64,000 nt of DNA, taken from Pasteurella atlantica (GTDB taxonomy: Bacteria; Pseudomonadota; Gammaproteobacteria; Enterobacterales; Pasteurellaceae). The notes under the pieces are model-generated. The model made no database searches and was not told the DNA's origin. It saw only the letters and a list, made by a program, of their open reading frames with translations. Positions 44,971 to 55,081 of the stretch are shown here, piece by piece; position 1 is the first letter of the stretch; each line of letters begins with the position of its first letter. The stretch is from contig NZ_OY856306.1 of NCBI RefSeq assembly GCF_963693435.1, positions 744,001 through 808,000 on the forward strand, in the 5' to 3' direction. The translations under genes were made by a program, and so were the position numbers.

Positions 44971-47010
44971 ATGAAAAAATGGTTATTATTACCTGCCGTT
45001 ATATCGAGCATTGCCTATGCTGAACAATGGCAAAACACACTGTTTCCTCATTTTGAAAAACAGCAAAAGTCTGTTTTTCAAGCTAGAGCAGATTTGGAAA
45101 AAGGTAATTATCCACTACAATTTCATTTTGATAAAAAGTGCTATCAGCCTGAAAAAAATATCAAGTTAAATACCGCTTTATCCCTTGTTCCTTGTAAGGA
45201 TAAAAAGGTAAATTTGCGTATTTTTAGAAAAGGGCAATATATCGCCACTATCAATATGCAAGCGACAACTCCTACATTAAAAGTAACGGTTAAACCTATC
45301 GAACCACCTAAAAAAATAGTAAAAACCTGCCCTGTCTGGAATAAAAAACCAGTGATTATTGATGTATCCTCTACCTTTAAAAATGGTGAAAAAATACGAG
45401 ATTTCTATTCAGGGCAAGTCGCGACCGTAGAGCAGGGGAAAGTAACAATGTTACCCGATCCAAATGCGAACGGATTACTACTTTTAGAACTTGCTAATTC
45501 GACGATTAAACCTACTTTTGATTGGCATAATGCCATTGTTTATTTTGTACTGACGGATCGCTTTTATAATGGCAATACTGCCAATGATCATAGTTATGGA
45601 CGTAAAAATGATGGAATGCAGGAAATCGGTACTTTTCACGGTGGTGATCTCAAAGGCTTAACCCAAAAATTAGATTATTTATCAGAACTTGGTATCAATA
45701 CTATTTGGATCAGCTCACCCTTAGAGCAAATTCACGGTTGGGTTGGTGGTGGCTCTCAAGGGGATTTTCCACACTATGGTTATCACGGTTATTATCATCT
45801 AGATTGGACAAAACTCGATGCTAATATGGGGACAGAGCAAGAGTTAAAAGCATTTGTTGATCAAGCTCATAAAAAAGGTATTCGTGTACTATTTGATATC
45901 GTAATGAACCATACTGGCTATGCAACGTTGGCGGATATGCAACAGTTTAAGTTTGGTAAACTTTATTTAGATGCTCAAGAAGCCGAAAAAACATTTGGTA
46001 AAAAATGGACAGATTGGACGCCAAAAGCCAATGAAAATTGGCATAAATTTAATGAGTATATTCATTTTGGTCATAAAGAAGGCTGGAAAAACTGGTGGGG
46101 AAAGGCTTGGGTGCGTTCCGATATTGGCGATTATGATGGAGCAAAATTTAATGATCTGCAAATGTCACTTACCTCATTACCTGATTTGAAAACAGAGGCG
46201 GAACAAGCGGTAACATTACCTGCATTTTTTGCAAAAAAAGAAACTAATGCTAAAAAGCTAGACAATGCCAAAGTACGTGATTATCTGATTACTTGGTTAA
46301 GTGATTGGGTGCGTGAATATGGTATTGACGGTTTTCGTGTTGATACGGCGAAACACGTTGAAAAAAGTACGTGGCTCGCTTTAAAAAATGCTTCATCAAA
46401 AGCTTTAAAAGAATGGCAAAAAAATCACAAAAATTTTGGTAATAATTTTTGGATGACAGGAGAAGCGTGGGGCTTAGGTGTAATGAAAAATGATTATTAT
46501 CAAAATGGCTTTGATGCGATGATCAATTTTGAGTTCCAAAATGAAGCTCAAAAATCCTTAGATTGTTTTGCAAATATTGGAGAAACCTATCAATTAATGA
46601 GCAACAAATTAACCGATTTTAATGTGTTAAGTTATCTTTCTTCCCACGATACAGAGCTGTTTTTTGATAAAGCGAGTAAACAAGATTTAAACAAACAAAA
46701 AATAGCAGGCAGTTTATTAATGCTCTCTCCGGGTGCAGTACAAATTTATTATGGTGATGAAACCGCTCGTCCATTTGGTGCAACAGGATCAGATCCATTG
46801 CAAGGCACACGCTCAGATATGAACTGGGAAGATCTAACCAAGCCAGAGCATCAAGCATTATTTAACCATTGGAAAAAATTAACCCATTTCAGAAAAAAAC
46901 ATATTGCAGTTGGAAAAGGAAAAAATATCACACTTGAAACTCAAAATTATTTTGCATTTAGTCGTCAGTATGATAAAGACAAAGTAATGGTTGTTTGGGT
47001 TGGGAAATAG
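44971..47010 (+). CDS. malS: Periplasmic alpha-amylase
   Basis: This 679-residue GH13 enzyme has a signal peptide (residues 1-17, cut after AYA), an N-terminal region with four cysteines (Cys58, Cys75, Cys120 and one later), and a catalytic barrel. The catalytic triad is Asp458 (GFRVDTAKH), Glu498 (WMTGEAWG) and Asp560 (LSSHDTE). Size and layout match E. coli MalS (676). It shortens long maltodextrins in the periplasm before uptake by MalE. It follows malM by 18 bases. The region near 46205 carries an uptake signal within the coding sequence. Confidence 0.95.
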   Translation: MKKWLLLPAVISSIAYAEQWQNTLFPHFEKQQKSVFQARADLEKGNYPLQFHFDKKCYQPEKNIKLNTALSLVPCKDKKVNLRIFRKGQYIATINMQATTPTLKVTVKPIEPPKKIVKTCPVWNKKPVIIDVSSTFKNGEKIRDFYSGQVATVEQGKVTMLPDPNANGLLLLELANSTIKPTFDWHNAIVYFVLTDRFYNGNTANDHSYGRKNDGMQEIGTFHGGDLKGLTQKLDYLSELGINTIWISSPLEQIHGWVGGGSQGDFPHYGYHGYYHLDWTKLDANMGTEQELKAFVDQAHKKGIRVLFDIVMNHTGYATLADMQQFKFGKLYLDAQEAEKTFGKKWTDWTPKANENWHKFNEYIHFGHKEGWKNWWGKAWVRSDIGDYDGAKFNDLQMSLTSLPDLKTEAEQAVTLPAFFAKKETNAKKLDNAKVRDYLITWLSDWVREYGIDGFRVDTAKHVEKSTWLALKNASSKALKEWQKNHKNFGNNFWMTGEAWGLGVMKNDYYQNGFDAMINFEFQNEAQKSLDCFANIGETYQLMSNKLTDFNVLSYLSSHDTELFFDKASKQDLNKQKIAGSLLMLSPGAVQIYYGDETARPFGATGSDPLQGTRSDMNWEDLTKPEHQALFNHWKKLTHFRKKHIAVGKGKNITLETQNYFAFSRQYDKDKVMVVWVGK

Positions 47011-47060
47011 GCAATCGTAAACTTTTAATTATTGATTTTATAAAATTAATCGTAATAATT

Positions 47061-47355
47061 CCCCCTCCCTAGCCCTCCCCCGCAAGCGGAGGAGGGGATC
47101 TGAAAGCCTAGCACTTTCACGCAAGCGGAGGAGGGGATCTGAAAGCCTAGCACTTTCACGCAAGCGGAGGAGGGGATCTGAAAGCCTAGCACTTTCACGC
47201 AAGCGGAGGAGGGGATCTGAAAGCCTAGCACTTTCACGCAAGTGGAGGAGAGGATCTGAAAGCTTAGCACTTTCACGCAAGTGGAGATGAAAATTATCCC
47301 TCTTTATGCAAAAAATTCCTCCCTCCGCGTGCGGGGGGAGGCTAGGAGGGGGGCA
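47061..47355. repeat. G+C-rich modular repeat, copy 2, with five 39-bp tandem units
   Basis: Inverted arms (left 47061-47097; right 47319-47353) resemble those of copies 1 and 3. Inside are five head-to-tail units of exactly 39 bases starting at 47082, 47121, 47160, 47199 and 47238, plus a partial unit at 47277. Each begins GCAAGCGGAGGAGG and ends CTAGCACTTTCAC. The fifth unit has three or four substitutions. It fills most of the 475-base malS-nhaC gap; 47356-47485 is A+T-rich with a TTGACT at 47417 but no convincing -10. Confidence 0.93.
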
Positions 47356-47485
47356 TAAATTTCAAGATCTTACCTGCTGAAAAATAAACAATCACAACTT
47401 GATTTTAATAGCATTTTTGACTATCTTGTACGGTTTGATTTAAGCATAGTCTTAAATAAAATTTAATCAATGGAGAAAAAACACA

Positions 47486-48796
47486 ATGCCAAATGGCACA
47501 AATCTAAATAAAGGTAATATTAAAGGCTTATTTCCTTTATTTGCTTTTTTAATCACTTATATCCTTGTTAGGGTAATCTCGGGAAGTTTTGAAACAATGC
47601 CGATTATGATCGGTATTTCTATTGGGTGTTTAGTTGCTTTTTTCTTAAATGATAAAGATCATAAAATTTCTTTCACTAAAAAAGTTGCTATTTTTTGTAA
47701 AGGTGGTGGCGAAGAAACCCTTATTTTAATGGTGATTATTTTCCTATTGGCAGGGGCATTTTATAGTGTGGCAAATTCAATGCACGCGGTTGACTCAATT
47801 GTTAATATTGGATTAAGTATCTTGCCTTCAAATATTATTTTACCGGGTTTGTTCGTGGTATCTTGTATCCTGAGCTTTGCAATGGGAACGTCAATGGGGA
47901 CGGTTTCAACTTTGGCACCGATTGCCATTGGTATAGCAACTAAAATTGGGATTGATATTCCATTAGTTGCGGGTCTCGTAATTGGTGGGGCAATGTTTGG
48001 GGATAACCTTTCTTTCATTTCGGACACCACCATTGCAGCAACTCGAACCCAAGAAGTCACAATGAAAGAGAAATTTAAAGTCAATTTCTTAATGGTACTG
48101 CCTGCGATTATTATCAATATTGCCTTATTATTGCTTGTTGATGTAAATACAACTGCTGCTACGGAACACCTTGATTTTAATTTACTGAATATCCTACCTT
48201 ATGCAATTATTATCGTACTTTCTTTGGTGGGGATGCACGTGATTCCTGTAATGGGATTGGGGATTTTATCAGGCTTAATTATTGGTGTTATTCATCAAGA
48301 TTTCACTCTGCTTGAAAGTTTTAAAGTAATTCATACTGGAATGGTTTGGATGGAAGATATGGCGTTAATTGCCGTATTAGTTGGTGGTATGGTGGCATTG
48401 ATGAAATATTTAGGTGGGATTGATTACCTACTTTATCACTTAACCAAAAATGTAAAAAGTGTAAGAGCAGGTGAATTTAGTATCGCAACGCTTGTCAGTT
48501 TATTAGATATTGCGACCACGAATAATACCATCTCAATCATTGTTTCAGGTCCTATCGCAAAAAATATCGGTAAGGAAATCGGAATAAATAGAAGTCGAAT
48601 TGCGGCAATTTTAGATCTCTTTTCTTCGGCATTTAGTGGTTTATCGCCATTTGGTGGGCAATTATTGGTAATGGCGGGATTATGCTCGATTTCTCCGATA
48701 GATATTATTCCCTATGTTTGGTATTGTATGCTAATGTTAGTCTTTGGTATTTTCTTTATTATGATTGGTTGGCCAAATATTAAAAGAAAGAAGTAA
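47486..48796 (+). CDS. NhaC-family Na+/H+ antiporter
   Basis: This 436-residue inner-membrane carrier has about eleven hydrophobic segments. It matches the NhaC/MleN type of the ion-transporter superfamily: FAMGTSMGTVSTLAPIAIGIA, GGAMFGDNLSFISDTTIAATRTQ and the C-terminal DLFSSAFSGLSPFGGQLLVMAG. Members exchange Na+ for H+, and some couple this to malate/lactate. The substrate cannot be set from sequence. It sits between malS and malT with no known link to maltose use. GGAG precedes the ATG. Confidence 0.88.
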   Translation: MPNGTNLNKGNIKGLFPLFAFLITYILVRVISGSFETMPIMIGISIGCLVAFFLNDKDHKISFTKKVAIFCKGGGEETLILMVIIFLLAGAFYSVANSMHAVDSIVNIGLSILPSNIILPGLFVVSCILSFAMGTSMGTVSTLAPIAIGIATKIGIDIPLVAGLVIGGAMFGDNLSFISDTTIAATRTQEVTMKEKFKVNFLMVLPAIIINIALLLLVDVNTTAATEHLDFNLLNILPYAIIIVLSLVGMHVIPVMGLGILSGLIIGVIHQDFTLLESFKVIHTGMVWMEDMALIAVLVGGMVALMKYLGGIDYLLYHLTKNVKSVRAGEFSIATLVSLLDIATTNNTISIIVSGPIAKNIGKEIGINRSRIAAILDLFSSAFSGLSPFGGQLLVMAGLCSISPIDIIPYVWYCMLMLVFGIFFIMIGWPNIKRKK

Positions 48797-48867
48797 GCTA
48801 AAAAAATTTATACTTGTTTAGTGGCTGTATTTTGTTGCAGTCATAATATTAATACAATGGAGGTAAA

Positions 48868-51567
48868 ATGCAGTCACTAGCAAAATTGATTCCAACGAAA
48901 CTGATTTCAAGTAAACAAAACCAAACTCATTCTAATCATAATATTGAACGGACACTGTTATTAACCGAACTAGATAGCATTCATCGCTATCCACTAACAC
49001 TTATTATTGCCCCTGCTGGCTATGGTAAAACTACCCTAATTTCTCAATGGAAAGAGCGTCAATCTCATACTGGTTGGTATGCGTTGGATAAAAGTGATAA
49101 TAAAACAGAACAATTTTCTCGCTATTTTACTGCAGCATTGGTACAAGCCTGTGGAATGGAAACCGATGATTTAAACTATCAAAATGACTTAACTGATTAT
49201 TTCTCGCAATTACTGGTTAAATTAAATAACATCGACACAAATTTTAGTTTAATTATTGATGATTATCACCATATTGAAAACACTGAAATTCACAATGCGT
49301 TACGATTTTGGTTAAAAAATCAGCCAAGTACAATGAATTTAATTATTCTTTCTCGTTTAACGCCACCACTTAGTATTACTAACTTACGTATTCACGAACA
49401 GTTATTAGAAATCAATATGAGTCAGCTTGCTTTTACACATAAAGAAGCAAAACAATTTCTTGAATTAAAGTTAAATGATACTTTCTCACAAGAAGCGATA
49501 TTTACTTTATGTGAACAAGTTGAAGGTTGGGCAACAGGATTACAATTAATTAGTTTTATTTTGAAACAAAATACCGATCTTATCAAAACACCACAAAAAC
49601 TGTTTGCTAAACTTAATCAACATCATATTGCGGATTATCTTAATGAAGAAATTTTTCATTATATCGATCCTGAACTTAAACAATTTATGCAACGCTGTGC
49701 GATTTTACATTCTATGAATGAGGGCTTAGCAATTGCGATTACCCAAGATAAAAATAGTGCTAAAAAGCTTGATGAATTAGAAAAACAAGGACTATTTATT
49801 CAGCGAATAGATAGTAATGATGGCGGTATCTGGTGGAAGTTTCACCCTATTTTATCCTCTTATTTAACTCAAAGTTGTCGTTTAGAATTACCCGATGAAT
49901 GGCAAAAACTCAATCAATGTGCGGCAATGGAATGGCTAAAATTAGGGTTCTGCCAAGAGGCGATTTATCACGCTCAACAAGTTACTGATACACAAGTATT
50001 ATATAAAATTATTCAACAATATGGCTGGTCATTATTTCATCAGGGGCAATTAAAATTATTAGAAGATAGCTTAAACCACCTTCCTACAGAATTAATGTGG
50101 CAAGATCCAACGTTAGTCTTACTTAAAGCTTGGGTAGTACAAAGTCAGCATCGTCATCAAGAAGTCAGTGGTATTTTGCAAAAATTTAATACAAACTCAC
50201 CGCTTGCTGAACCTTATCAAGGAAAATTTTATGCATTAAGAGGACAAGTCGCTATTAATGAAGGAGATGATGAGCTAGCTTATAAACTGGCAAGTAATGC
50301 TCTTTTAACTATTCCTCAAGAATTTAGCTATGCTCGAATTGTGGCAATTTCTGTTATTGCAGAAGCGCAACATTGTCGTGGTAATTTAAAAGAAGCAATG
50401 ATACAAATGAAGCAAGTCGAAAAAATGGCACTTTCACAACGTACTTATCATCATTGGTTATGGTCTAAGTTGCAACAAGCTGAAATTCTATCTGCTCAAG
50501 GCTTTTTACAATCTGCCTATGATTTATTGAAAGAAACCACCCTGCAAGCAGAAAATTTTCATCAAATTCCGATGCACGAATTTTTATTACGTTTAAAAGG
50601 ACAAATTCAATGGGAATGGCACAACCTCGACCAAGCAGAAGCAATGGCAAATGCAGGGATTGATATTTTAGAAAAAGAAGATGAAAAGCTACAATGTCTC
50701 GCCTTGCTTACTAAAATTTCATTAGTACGTGGCGATCTCAATAATGCTAAACGCTTAATTGAACAGTGCCAGCATTCGATTAATCATTTTCCCGTGCATA
50801 AGGATTGGATTGCCACATTGGATGAAATTCAGGTGCTTTATGCTCAAATGACCAATGATCCTTCTCAGTTAGATAGCTGGTTAGTAAAAACAACTTTACC
50901 AACCAGATCCTCAAACCACTTTACACAGCGTCAATCTCGTAATATTGCACGTGCTTATTTATTACAAAATAAACCAGAACAAGCACTTGATATCTTAAAT
51001 ACCATTTTACATACGGCAGAAAGTTTAAAATTAACCAGCGATATCCAACGTGCGTTAATTTTAAGAAATTTAGTTTTTGTTCATAAAAACAAAAAAGAGT
51101 TAGCTCAAAAAGATTTAATTCGAGCATTGGAAATGAGTCAACAAACGAATTTTATTAGTGCTTTTGTGATTGAAGGCGATGTGATGGCACAACAAATCCG
51201 CCAACTTTTACAAATGAATATTTTGGATGAGTTTTCAACGCCTAAAACACAATTTATTTTACGCAGTATCAATCAACATAATCGTCATAAATTTGCACAC
51301 TTTGATCAACAATTTGTTCAAAGGCTCCTTGAAAATCCACAAGTGCCTGAACTGTTGAAAATTAGTCCTCTTACTGCTCGTGAATGGCAAGTGTTAGGGT
51401 TAATTTATTCAGGTTATAGCAACGAACAAATCTCTCAAGAACTTGTAGTAGCAATGACAACAATTAAAACCCATATTCGTAATTTATACCAAAAAATTGG
51501 GGTAAATAATCGCAGTGAAGCCATTGAATATACTAAAAATTTATTGGTGTTAATGGGATACCATTAA
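48868..51567 (+). CDS. malT: Maltose regulon transcriptional activator MalT
   Basis: This 899-residue STAND-family activator has the NTPase domain (Walker A APAGYGKTT, 48-56; LIIDDYHHIEN Walker B), a winged-helix region, a superhelical maltotriose-sensing domain (about 440-800) and a C-terminal LuxR-type helix-turn-helix (LTAREWQVLGLIYSGYSNEQISQ to GVNNRSEAIEY). With ATP and maltotriose it binds GGGGAKGAGG boxes; two such boxes lie at malE in this window. GGAGG precedes the ATG. The gene is close to its targets, unlike in E. coli where it adjoins malPQ. Confidence 0.97.
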   Translation: MQSLAKLIPTKLISSKQNQTHSNHNIERTLLLTELDSIHRYPLTLIIAPAGYGKTTLISQWKERQSHTGWYALDKSDNKTEQFSRYFTAALVQACGMETDDLNYQNDLTDYFSQLLVKLNNIDTNFSLIIDDYHHIENTEIHNALRFWLKNQPSTMNLIILSRLTPPLSITNLRIHEQLLEINMSQLAFTHKEAKQFLELKLNDTFSQEAIFTLCEQVEGWATGLQLISFILKQNTDLIKTPQKLFAKLNQHHIADYLNEEIFHYIDPELKQFMQRCAILHSMNEGLAIAITQDKNSAKKLDELEKQGLFIQRIDSNDGGIWWKFHPILSSYLTQSCRLELPDEWQKLNQCAAMEWLKLGFCQEAIYHAQQVTDTQVLYKIIQQYGWSLFHQGQLKLLEDSLNHLPTELMWQDPTLVLLKAWVVQSQHRHQEVSGILQKFNTNSPLAEPYQGKFYALRGQVAINEGDDELAYKLASNALLTIPQEFSYARIVAISVIAEAQHCRGNLKEAMIQMKQVEKMALSQRTYHHWLWSKLQQAEILSAQGFLQSAYDLLKETTLQAENFHQIPMHEFLLRLKGQIQWEWHNLDQAEAMANAGIDILEKEDEKLQCLALLTKISLVRGDLNNAKRLIEQCQHSINHFPVHKDWIATLDEIQVLYAQMTNDPSQLDSWLVKTTLPTRSSNHFTQRQSRNIARAYLLQNKPEQALDILNTILHTAESLKLTSDIQRALILRNLVFVHKNKKELAQKDLIRALEMSQQTNFISAFVIEGDVMAQQIRQLLQMNILDEFSTPKTQFILRSINQHNRHKFAHFDQQFVQRLLENPQVPELLKISPLTAREWQVLGLIYSGYSNEQISQELVVAMTTIKTHIRNLYQKIGVNNRSEAIEYTKNLLVLMGYH

Positions 51568-51609
51568 CAAGAGGTAAACCTTAAATCTAGATAGACAACT
51601 GTAATCGTT

Positions 51610-51793
51610 CCCCCCTCCCTAGCCCTCCCCCGCAAGCGGAGGAGGGAATTTTGATAAGTCTTTAGCTCTCTCGCAAATGGGGAGGAGGGAATTTTGATAA
51701 GTCTTTAGCTCTCTCGCAAATGGGGAGGAGAGATTTCTCCTCTGTGCAAAAAAATTCCTCCCTCCGCTTGCGGGGGGAGGTTAGGAGGGGGGA
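51610..51793. repeat. G+C-rich modular repeat, copy 3
   Basis: Left arm 51610-51646 and right arm 51755-51793 are inverted copies of the same sequence as in copies 1 and 2. Inside are two tandem units (51632-51672 and 51673-51715, 41 and 43 bases) containing GAATTTTGATAAGTC and TTTAGCTCTCTC, and a partial third. The unit sequence differs from copy 2 although the GCAAG...GGAGGAG part is shared. Confidence 0.9.
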
Positions 51794-51803
51794 CTAAAAT
51801 TAA

Positions 51804-51920
51804 CAAATTTAATTACTTACGTGGAGATAGGGTATCCCAGTTTCTTTAATATTTATATCAATGAGTTAGATAAAAAACTGGTAAAGCATAGCGGTTACAT
51901 CCAGTTTAAAATTTACGATT
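51804..51920. repeat. Dispersed intergenic repeat, copy A
   Basis: About 117 bases are homologous to 56485-56606: shared AAATTTAATT.CTTACGT, a degenerate palindrome, ATCAATGAGTTA, AGCGGTTACATC and AAAATTT.CGATT. The palindrome core here (GGGTATCCCAG) is decayed. The remaining 51921-52047 is A+T-rich, with no promoter I can call with confidence; with copy 3 of the G+C-rich repeat this accounts for the 480-base gap. Confidence 0.75.
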
Positions 51921-52047
51921 ATCCTTAAAACTAGATAAAGGAAATTTAAGGTTTTTATGGCGTTCTTAAGGTGTGGAACAGTGAATTATTTTTTATTTTA
52001 TCTGTCTTATGCTAGCTAATGTTTATATTAATATTAAGGAAAATATA

Positions 52048-54987
52048 ATGAAAAAATCATTTTTAAGTTATCTTATTTCAACAGTATTTGCGGTGACAGT
52101 GACTTCACAAGCAGTCAGTGATGAAATAAAAAATACTGAAAGCTCTATTTTTCAAAATCAACAACTGTCTGGTTTTAAAATTATTAGTAATAATATTAAA
52201 AAAAGCCCAGCAGATAATGCGACTTATCAAGGCATTCAGCTTGATAATGGAATGACAGTGTTGTTGATTTCTGATCCAAAAGCGAATAAATCGTTAATGT
52301 CAGCGGCGTTACCAATAGGTTCAATGGAAGATCCTGTTTCCCAACAAGGTTTAGCTCATTATTTGGAGCATATGGCATTAATGGGTTCAAAAAAATTCCC
52401 AGAAACCAATGGGTTAGATCATTTTTTAAGTAAGAATGGAGGCAGAAATAATGCCTCTACGTCAAAATCTCGTACCGCTTATTATCTAGAAGTAAATAAT
52501 AATGCTTTTAATGAAGCCGTTACTCGCTTAGCGGATGCGTTGGCGGAGCCTCTATTGTCAGAAGTAAATGCAAAAAAAGAATTGAATGCGGTTAATGCTG
52601 AAATGGTTCGAGCCAAATCAAGTGATGGTTATTTGATGTATAGCGTGAATTTAGCCACGTCAAATCCGAACCATCCCATTACTAAATTTGCAGTGGGTAA
52701 TAAAGAGAGTTTATCTAATAAACCAGAAAGTAAATTACAAAATGAATTACAGCAATTTTATCAAAAATATTATTCTGCAAATTTAGTTAAAGCAGTGCTT
52801 TATTCTGACCAGTCAATCGAAAAATTACAGCAATTAGCCGTTAAAACATTAGGGTTAATGAAAAACAAACATTTGCAAAAACCAACTATAAACGTACCGC
52901 TTTATCGTGAACAGGATAAAGGGATAATGATTTCTTATAAGCCAATTAAACCACGTAAATTATTGGCGGTGAGTTTTGATTTTCCTAATAATGAAGACAA
53001 ATTTAAATCTAAAACAAATACCTATATTAGTTATATGCTAAATAATAATACAGAAGGCACATTGTCTGATTATTTAATTACACAAGGCTTGTCTTCAAGT
53101 GGTATTCAAGCAGGGGCTGATCCAAATGTAAGTCGCAATCGTGGTGATTTAACGATTTATGTTGAACTGACCGAGAAAGGTTTAGAGCAAAAAGATCAGA
53201 TTATTTCATTGATTTTTCAACAAATTGAACAGCTTAAAAAAGCAGGCATTCAAGAAAGCTATTTTAAAGAAATGAAGCAAAGTTTAGCTCAATCTTTTGA
53301 GCATTTACAGGTAGAAAAGCATTTAGGCTTTGTGGAACAAATTACAGATGCAATGCTTTCTTATCCATTAGAAAATGTGATCAATGCAGGTTTTGAAACC
53401 CAAGCAATGGATCAAAAAGAAATTGCTGAAAAATTAGCAGAAATGACATTAGATAATGCACGTATTTTGTTGATGAATAAAAAGGTGAAAACAGATAAAC
53501 AAACACCTTATATGAATGCCCCTTATTCTGTGATGAAATTTAGCCCTGAACAAAAATCAAAATGGTTAGACTTTAGTCATAACCCAACCATTAAACTACC
53601 TAAGTTGAATCCTTATTTCGTGGAAGATTTTTCACTAAATAAAATGGAACAGTTTCGTGTAAAACCACAAAAACTGAAATATGATAAAGGTGAAAAAATT
53701 TATGCAATGGGCAGTCATTATTTTCCAAAAGAACCTAAAGCGATTATTAGTTTAAGTTTTGGAATTTCCCCTAAAAATAAAGCATTAAAACCTCAAATGA
53801 CGGTGGCGTTGTTAAACTATATGAATGGCTTAGCTCAAACTAAGCTAGCATTTCAATCTTCTGTGGCGGGTATTGAGACCTCATTTTATTACGGTGAAAA
53901 TGGAGTCGGTGCTAATCTATCGGGCTATACACAAAATTTTGAAAAACTATTACAAGACGGTTTAATACAAATGAAAACCTTTGCTTTAACAGAGGCTGAT
54001 TTGCAACAAGGGAAGCAGAAAATTTTAGAGGCGTTAGCTCGTGAGAAAAAAGAGAATAGTTTAAATCAAGCAGCTGGAGTTTTTTACAAGTTAGCAAGTT
54101 ATCCTTATTTTGATAGAGAGAAGCAGAAAAAAGCACTTGCGGAGGTGTCGTTAGAAGATGTTAAGCAAATGCGAAATCATTTATTGAATGATACGACTGG
54201 AATTGAAGTGCTTTCTGTCGGAAATTTAACAGATAAGCAGGTAAAAAACTTAACTAAAACCGCAGAAAAAATAGTAGCCAATAGTAAAACAGCATTAAAT
54301 TATAATTATTTTGTTGATTTTCGTGATGTCACACAAAAGATTAATTATGTGCAACAAGTACCCAATGAAGATAACGCATTAGTATTAATTTATTTGGTAA
54401 AAGGAAATGACAGATTAATGGATAATGTTCGTTCTATGTTATTAAATGACATTATTTCTCGCTGGTATTTTAATGATTTGCGTACAGATAAGCAGCTTGG
54501 TTATGTTGTTGCTTCTCGACGTATTTATACTGGAAAAACTTCTGGCTTATCATTTATGGTGCAAAGTCCAAATACAACACCAAAAGGGATAATGCAACAC
54601 AATGAACGCTTTTTTAAGGAAAGTGAGCAGAAACTCAATGCTTTAACAGATAAAGAATTTGAACAATATCGTGCGAGCTTGTTAGAAAAATTACAACGTA
54701 AACCAGAGTCTTTGGAGCAAGAATTTAGTCACTTTGTGACTGATTTTAATCACAATAATTTACGTTTTGATAGTCGTGAAGAGTTAATTAAAGTTACAAA
54801 GAAAATAACAAAACAGCAAATTATCGATTTTTATAAACGAGCAGTGATAGAGCAATCGGGTTTTGTCTTGATAAGCCAAGCATTAGGTACAAAAGCAAAA
54901 GCTGAGGATAAGGTAAGTTTGGATAACTTCAAAACAGTAACAAGTATTGAAGAGTTACAAAAAACATTGCCTGTTTCACATTGGTAA
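52048..54987 (+). CDS. ptrA: Pitrilysin-type (M16) zinc protease
   Basis: This 979-residue exported protease has a signal peptide (MKKSFLSYLISTVF to SQA, about 22 residues). The inverted zinc motif is H104-Y-L-E107-H108, with the distal ligand Glu185 in AVNAEMVRA. The size, the inactive second half and the final RRIYTGKTSGLSFMVQSP region match protease III (pitrilysin), which degrades small periplasmic peptides. I set the start at 52048: AAGGA lies seven bases upstream and the signal peptide begins there, not at 52009. It stands alone, not next to recBCD as in E. coli. Confidence 0.92.
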   Translation: MKKSFLSYLISTVFAVTVTSQAVSDEIKNTESSIFQNQQLSGFKIISNNIKKSPADNATYQGIQLDNGMTVLLISDPKANKSLMSAALPIGSMEDPVSQQGLAHYLEHMALMGSKKFPETNGLDHFLSKNGGRNNASTSKSRTAYYLEVNNNAFNEAVTRLADALAEPLLSEVNAKKELNAVNAEMVRAKSSDGYLMYSVNLATSNPNHPITKFAVGNKESLSNKPESKLQNELQQFYQKYYSANLVKAVLYSDQSIEKLQQLAVKTLGLMKNKHLQKPTINVPLYREQDKGIMISYKPIKPRKLLAVSFDFPNNEDKFKSKTNTYISYMLNNNTEGTLSDYLITQGLSSSGIQAGADPNVSRNRGDLTIYVELTEKGLEQKDQIISLIFQQIEQLKKAGIQESYFKEMKQSLAQSFEHLQVEKHLGFVEQITDAMLSYPLENVINAGFETQAMDQKEIAEKLAEMTLDNARILLMNKKVKTDKQTPYMNAPYSVMKFSPEQKSKWLDFSHNPTIKLPKLNPYFVEDFSLNKMEQFRVKPQKLKYDKGEKIYAMGSHYFPKEPKAIISLSFGISPKNKALKPQMTVALLNYMNGLAQTKLAFQSSVAGIETSFYYGENGVGANLSGYTQNFEKLLQDGLIQMKTFALTEADLQQGKQKILEALAREKKENSLNQAAGVFYKLASYPYFDREKQKKALAEVSLEDVKQMRNHLLNDTTGIEVLSVGNLTDKQVKNLTKTAEKIVANSKTALNYNYFVDFRDVTQKINYVQQVPNEDNALVLIYLVKGNDRLMDNVRSMLLNDIISRWYFNDLRTDKQLGYVVASRRIYTGKTSGLSFMVQSPNTTPKGIMQHNERFFKESEQKLNALTDKEFEQYRASLLEKLQRKPESLEQEFSHFVTDFNHNNLRFDSREELIKVTKKITKQQIIDFYKRAVIEQSGFVLISQALGTKAKAEDKVSLDNFKTVTSIEELQKTLPVSHW

Positions 54988-54994
54988 TATTATA

Positions 54995-55025
54995 TAGTCA
55001 GTGATGAAAATTACTGACTATTTTA
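54995..55025 (+). terminator. Terminator after the M16 protease gene
   Basis: TAGTCAGT (54995-55002) and ACTGACTA (55013-55020) form a perfect 8-bp stem, followed by TTTT. Confidence 0.75.
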
Positions 55026-55081
55026 ATAATTACAATGTAAAATAACCACCAAGAAAAAATAATCATATTTAGGAATTTTTA

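Noticed and set aside
47038-47280. Leftward 80-residue frame of 13-residue repeats (RESARLSDPLLRL), and a second frame overlapping it
   Set aside because: They are by-products of the 39-bp tandem repeat, whose length keeps any frame open; no ribosome site or homologue.
47082-47285. Regular direct repeats that might suggest a CRISPR array
   Set aside because: The units abut with no unique spacers, and no cas genes are present.
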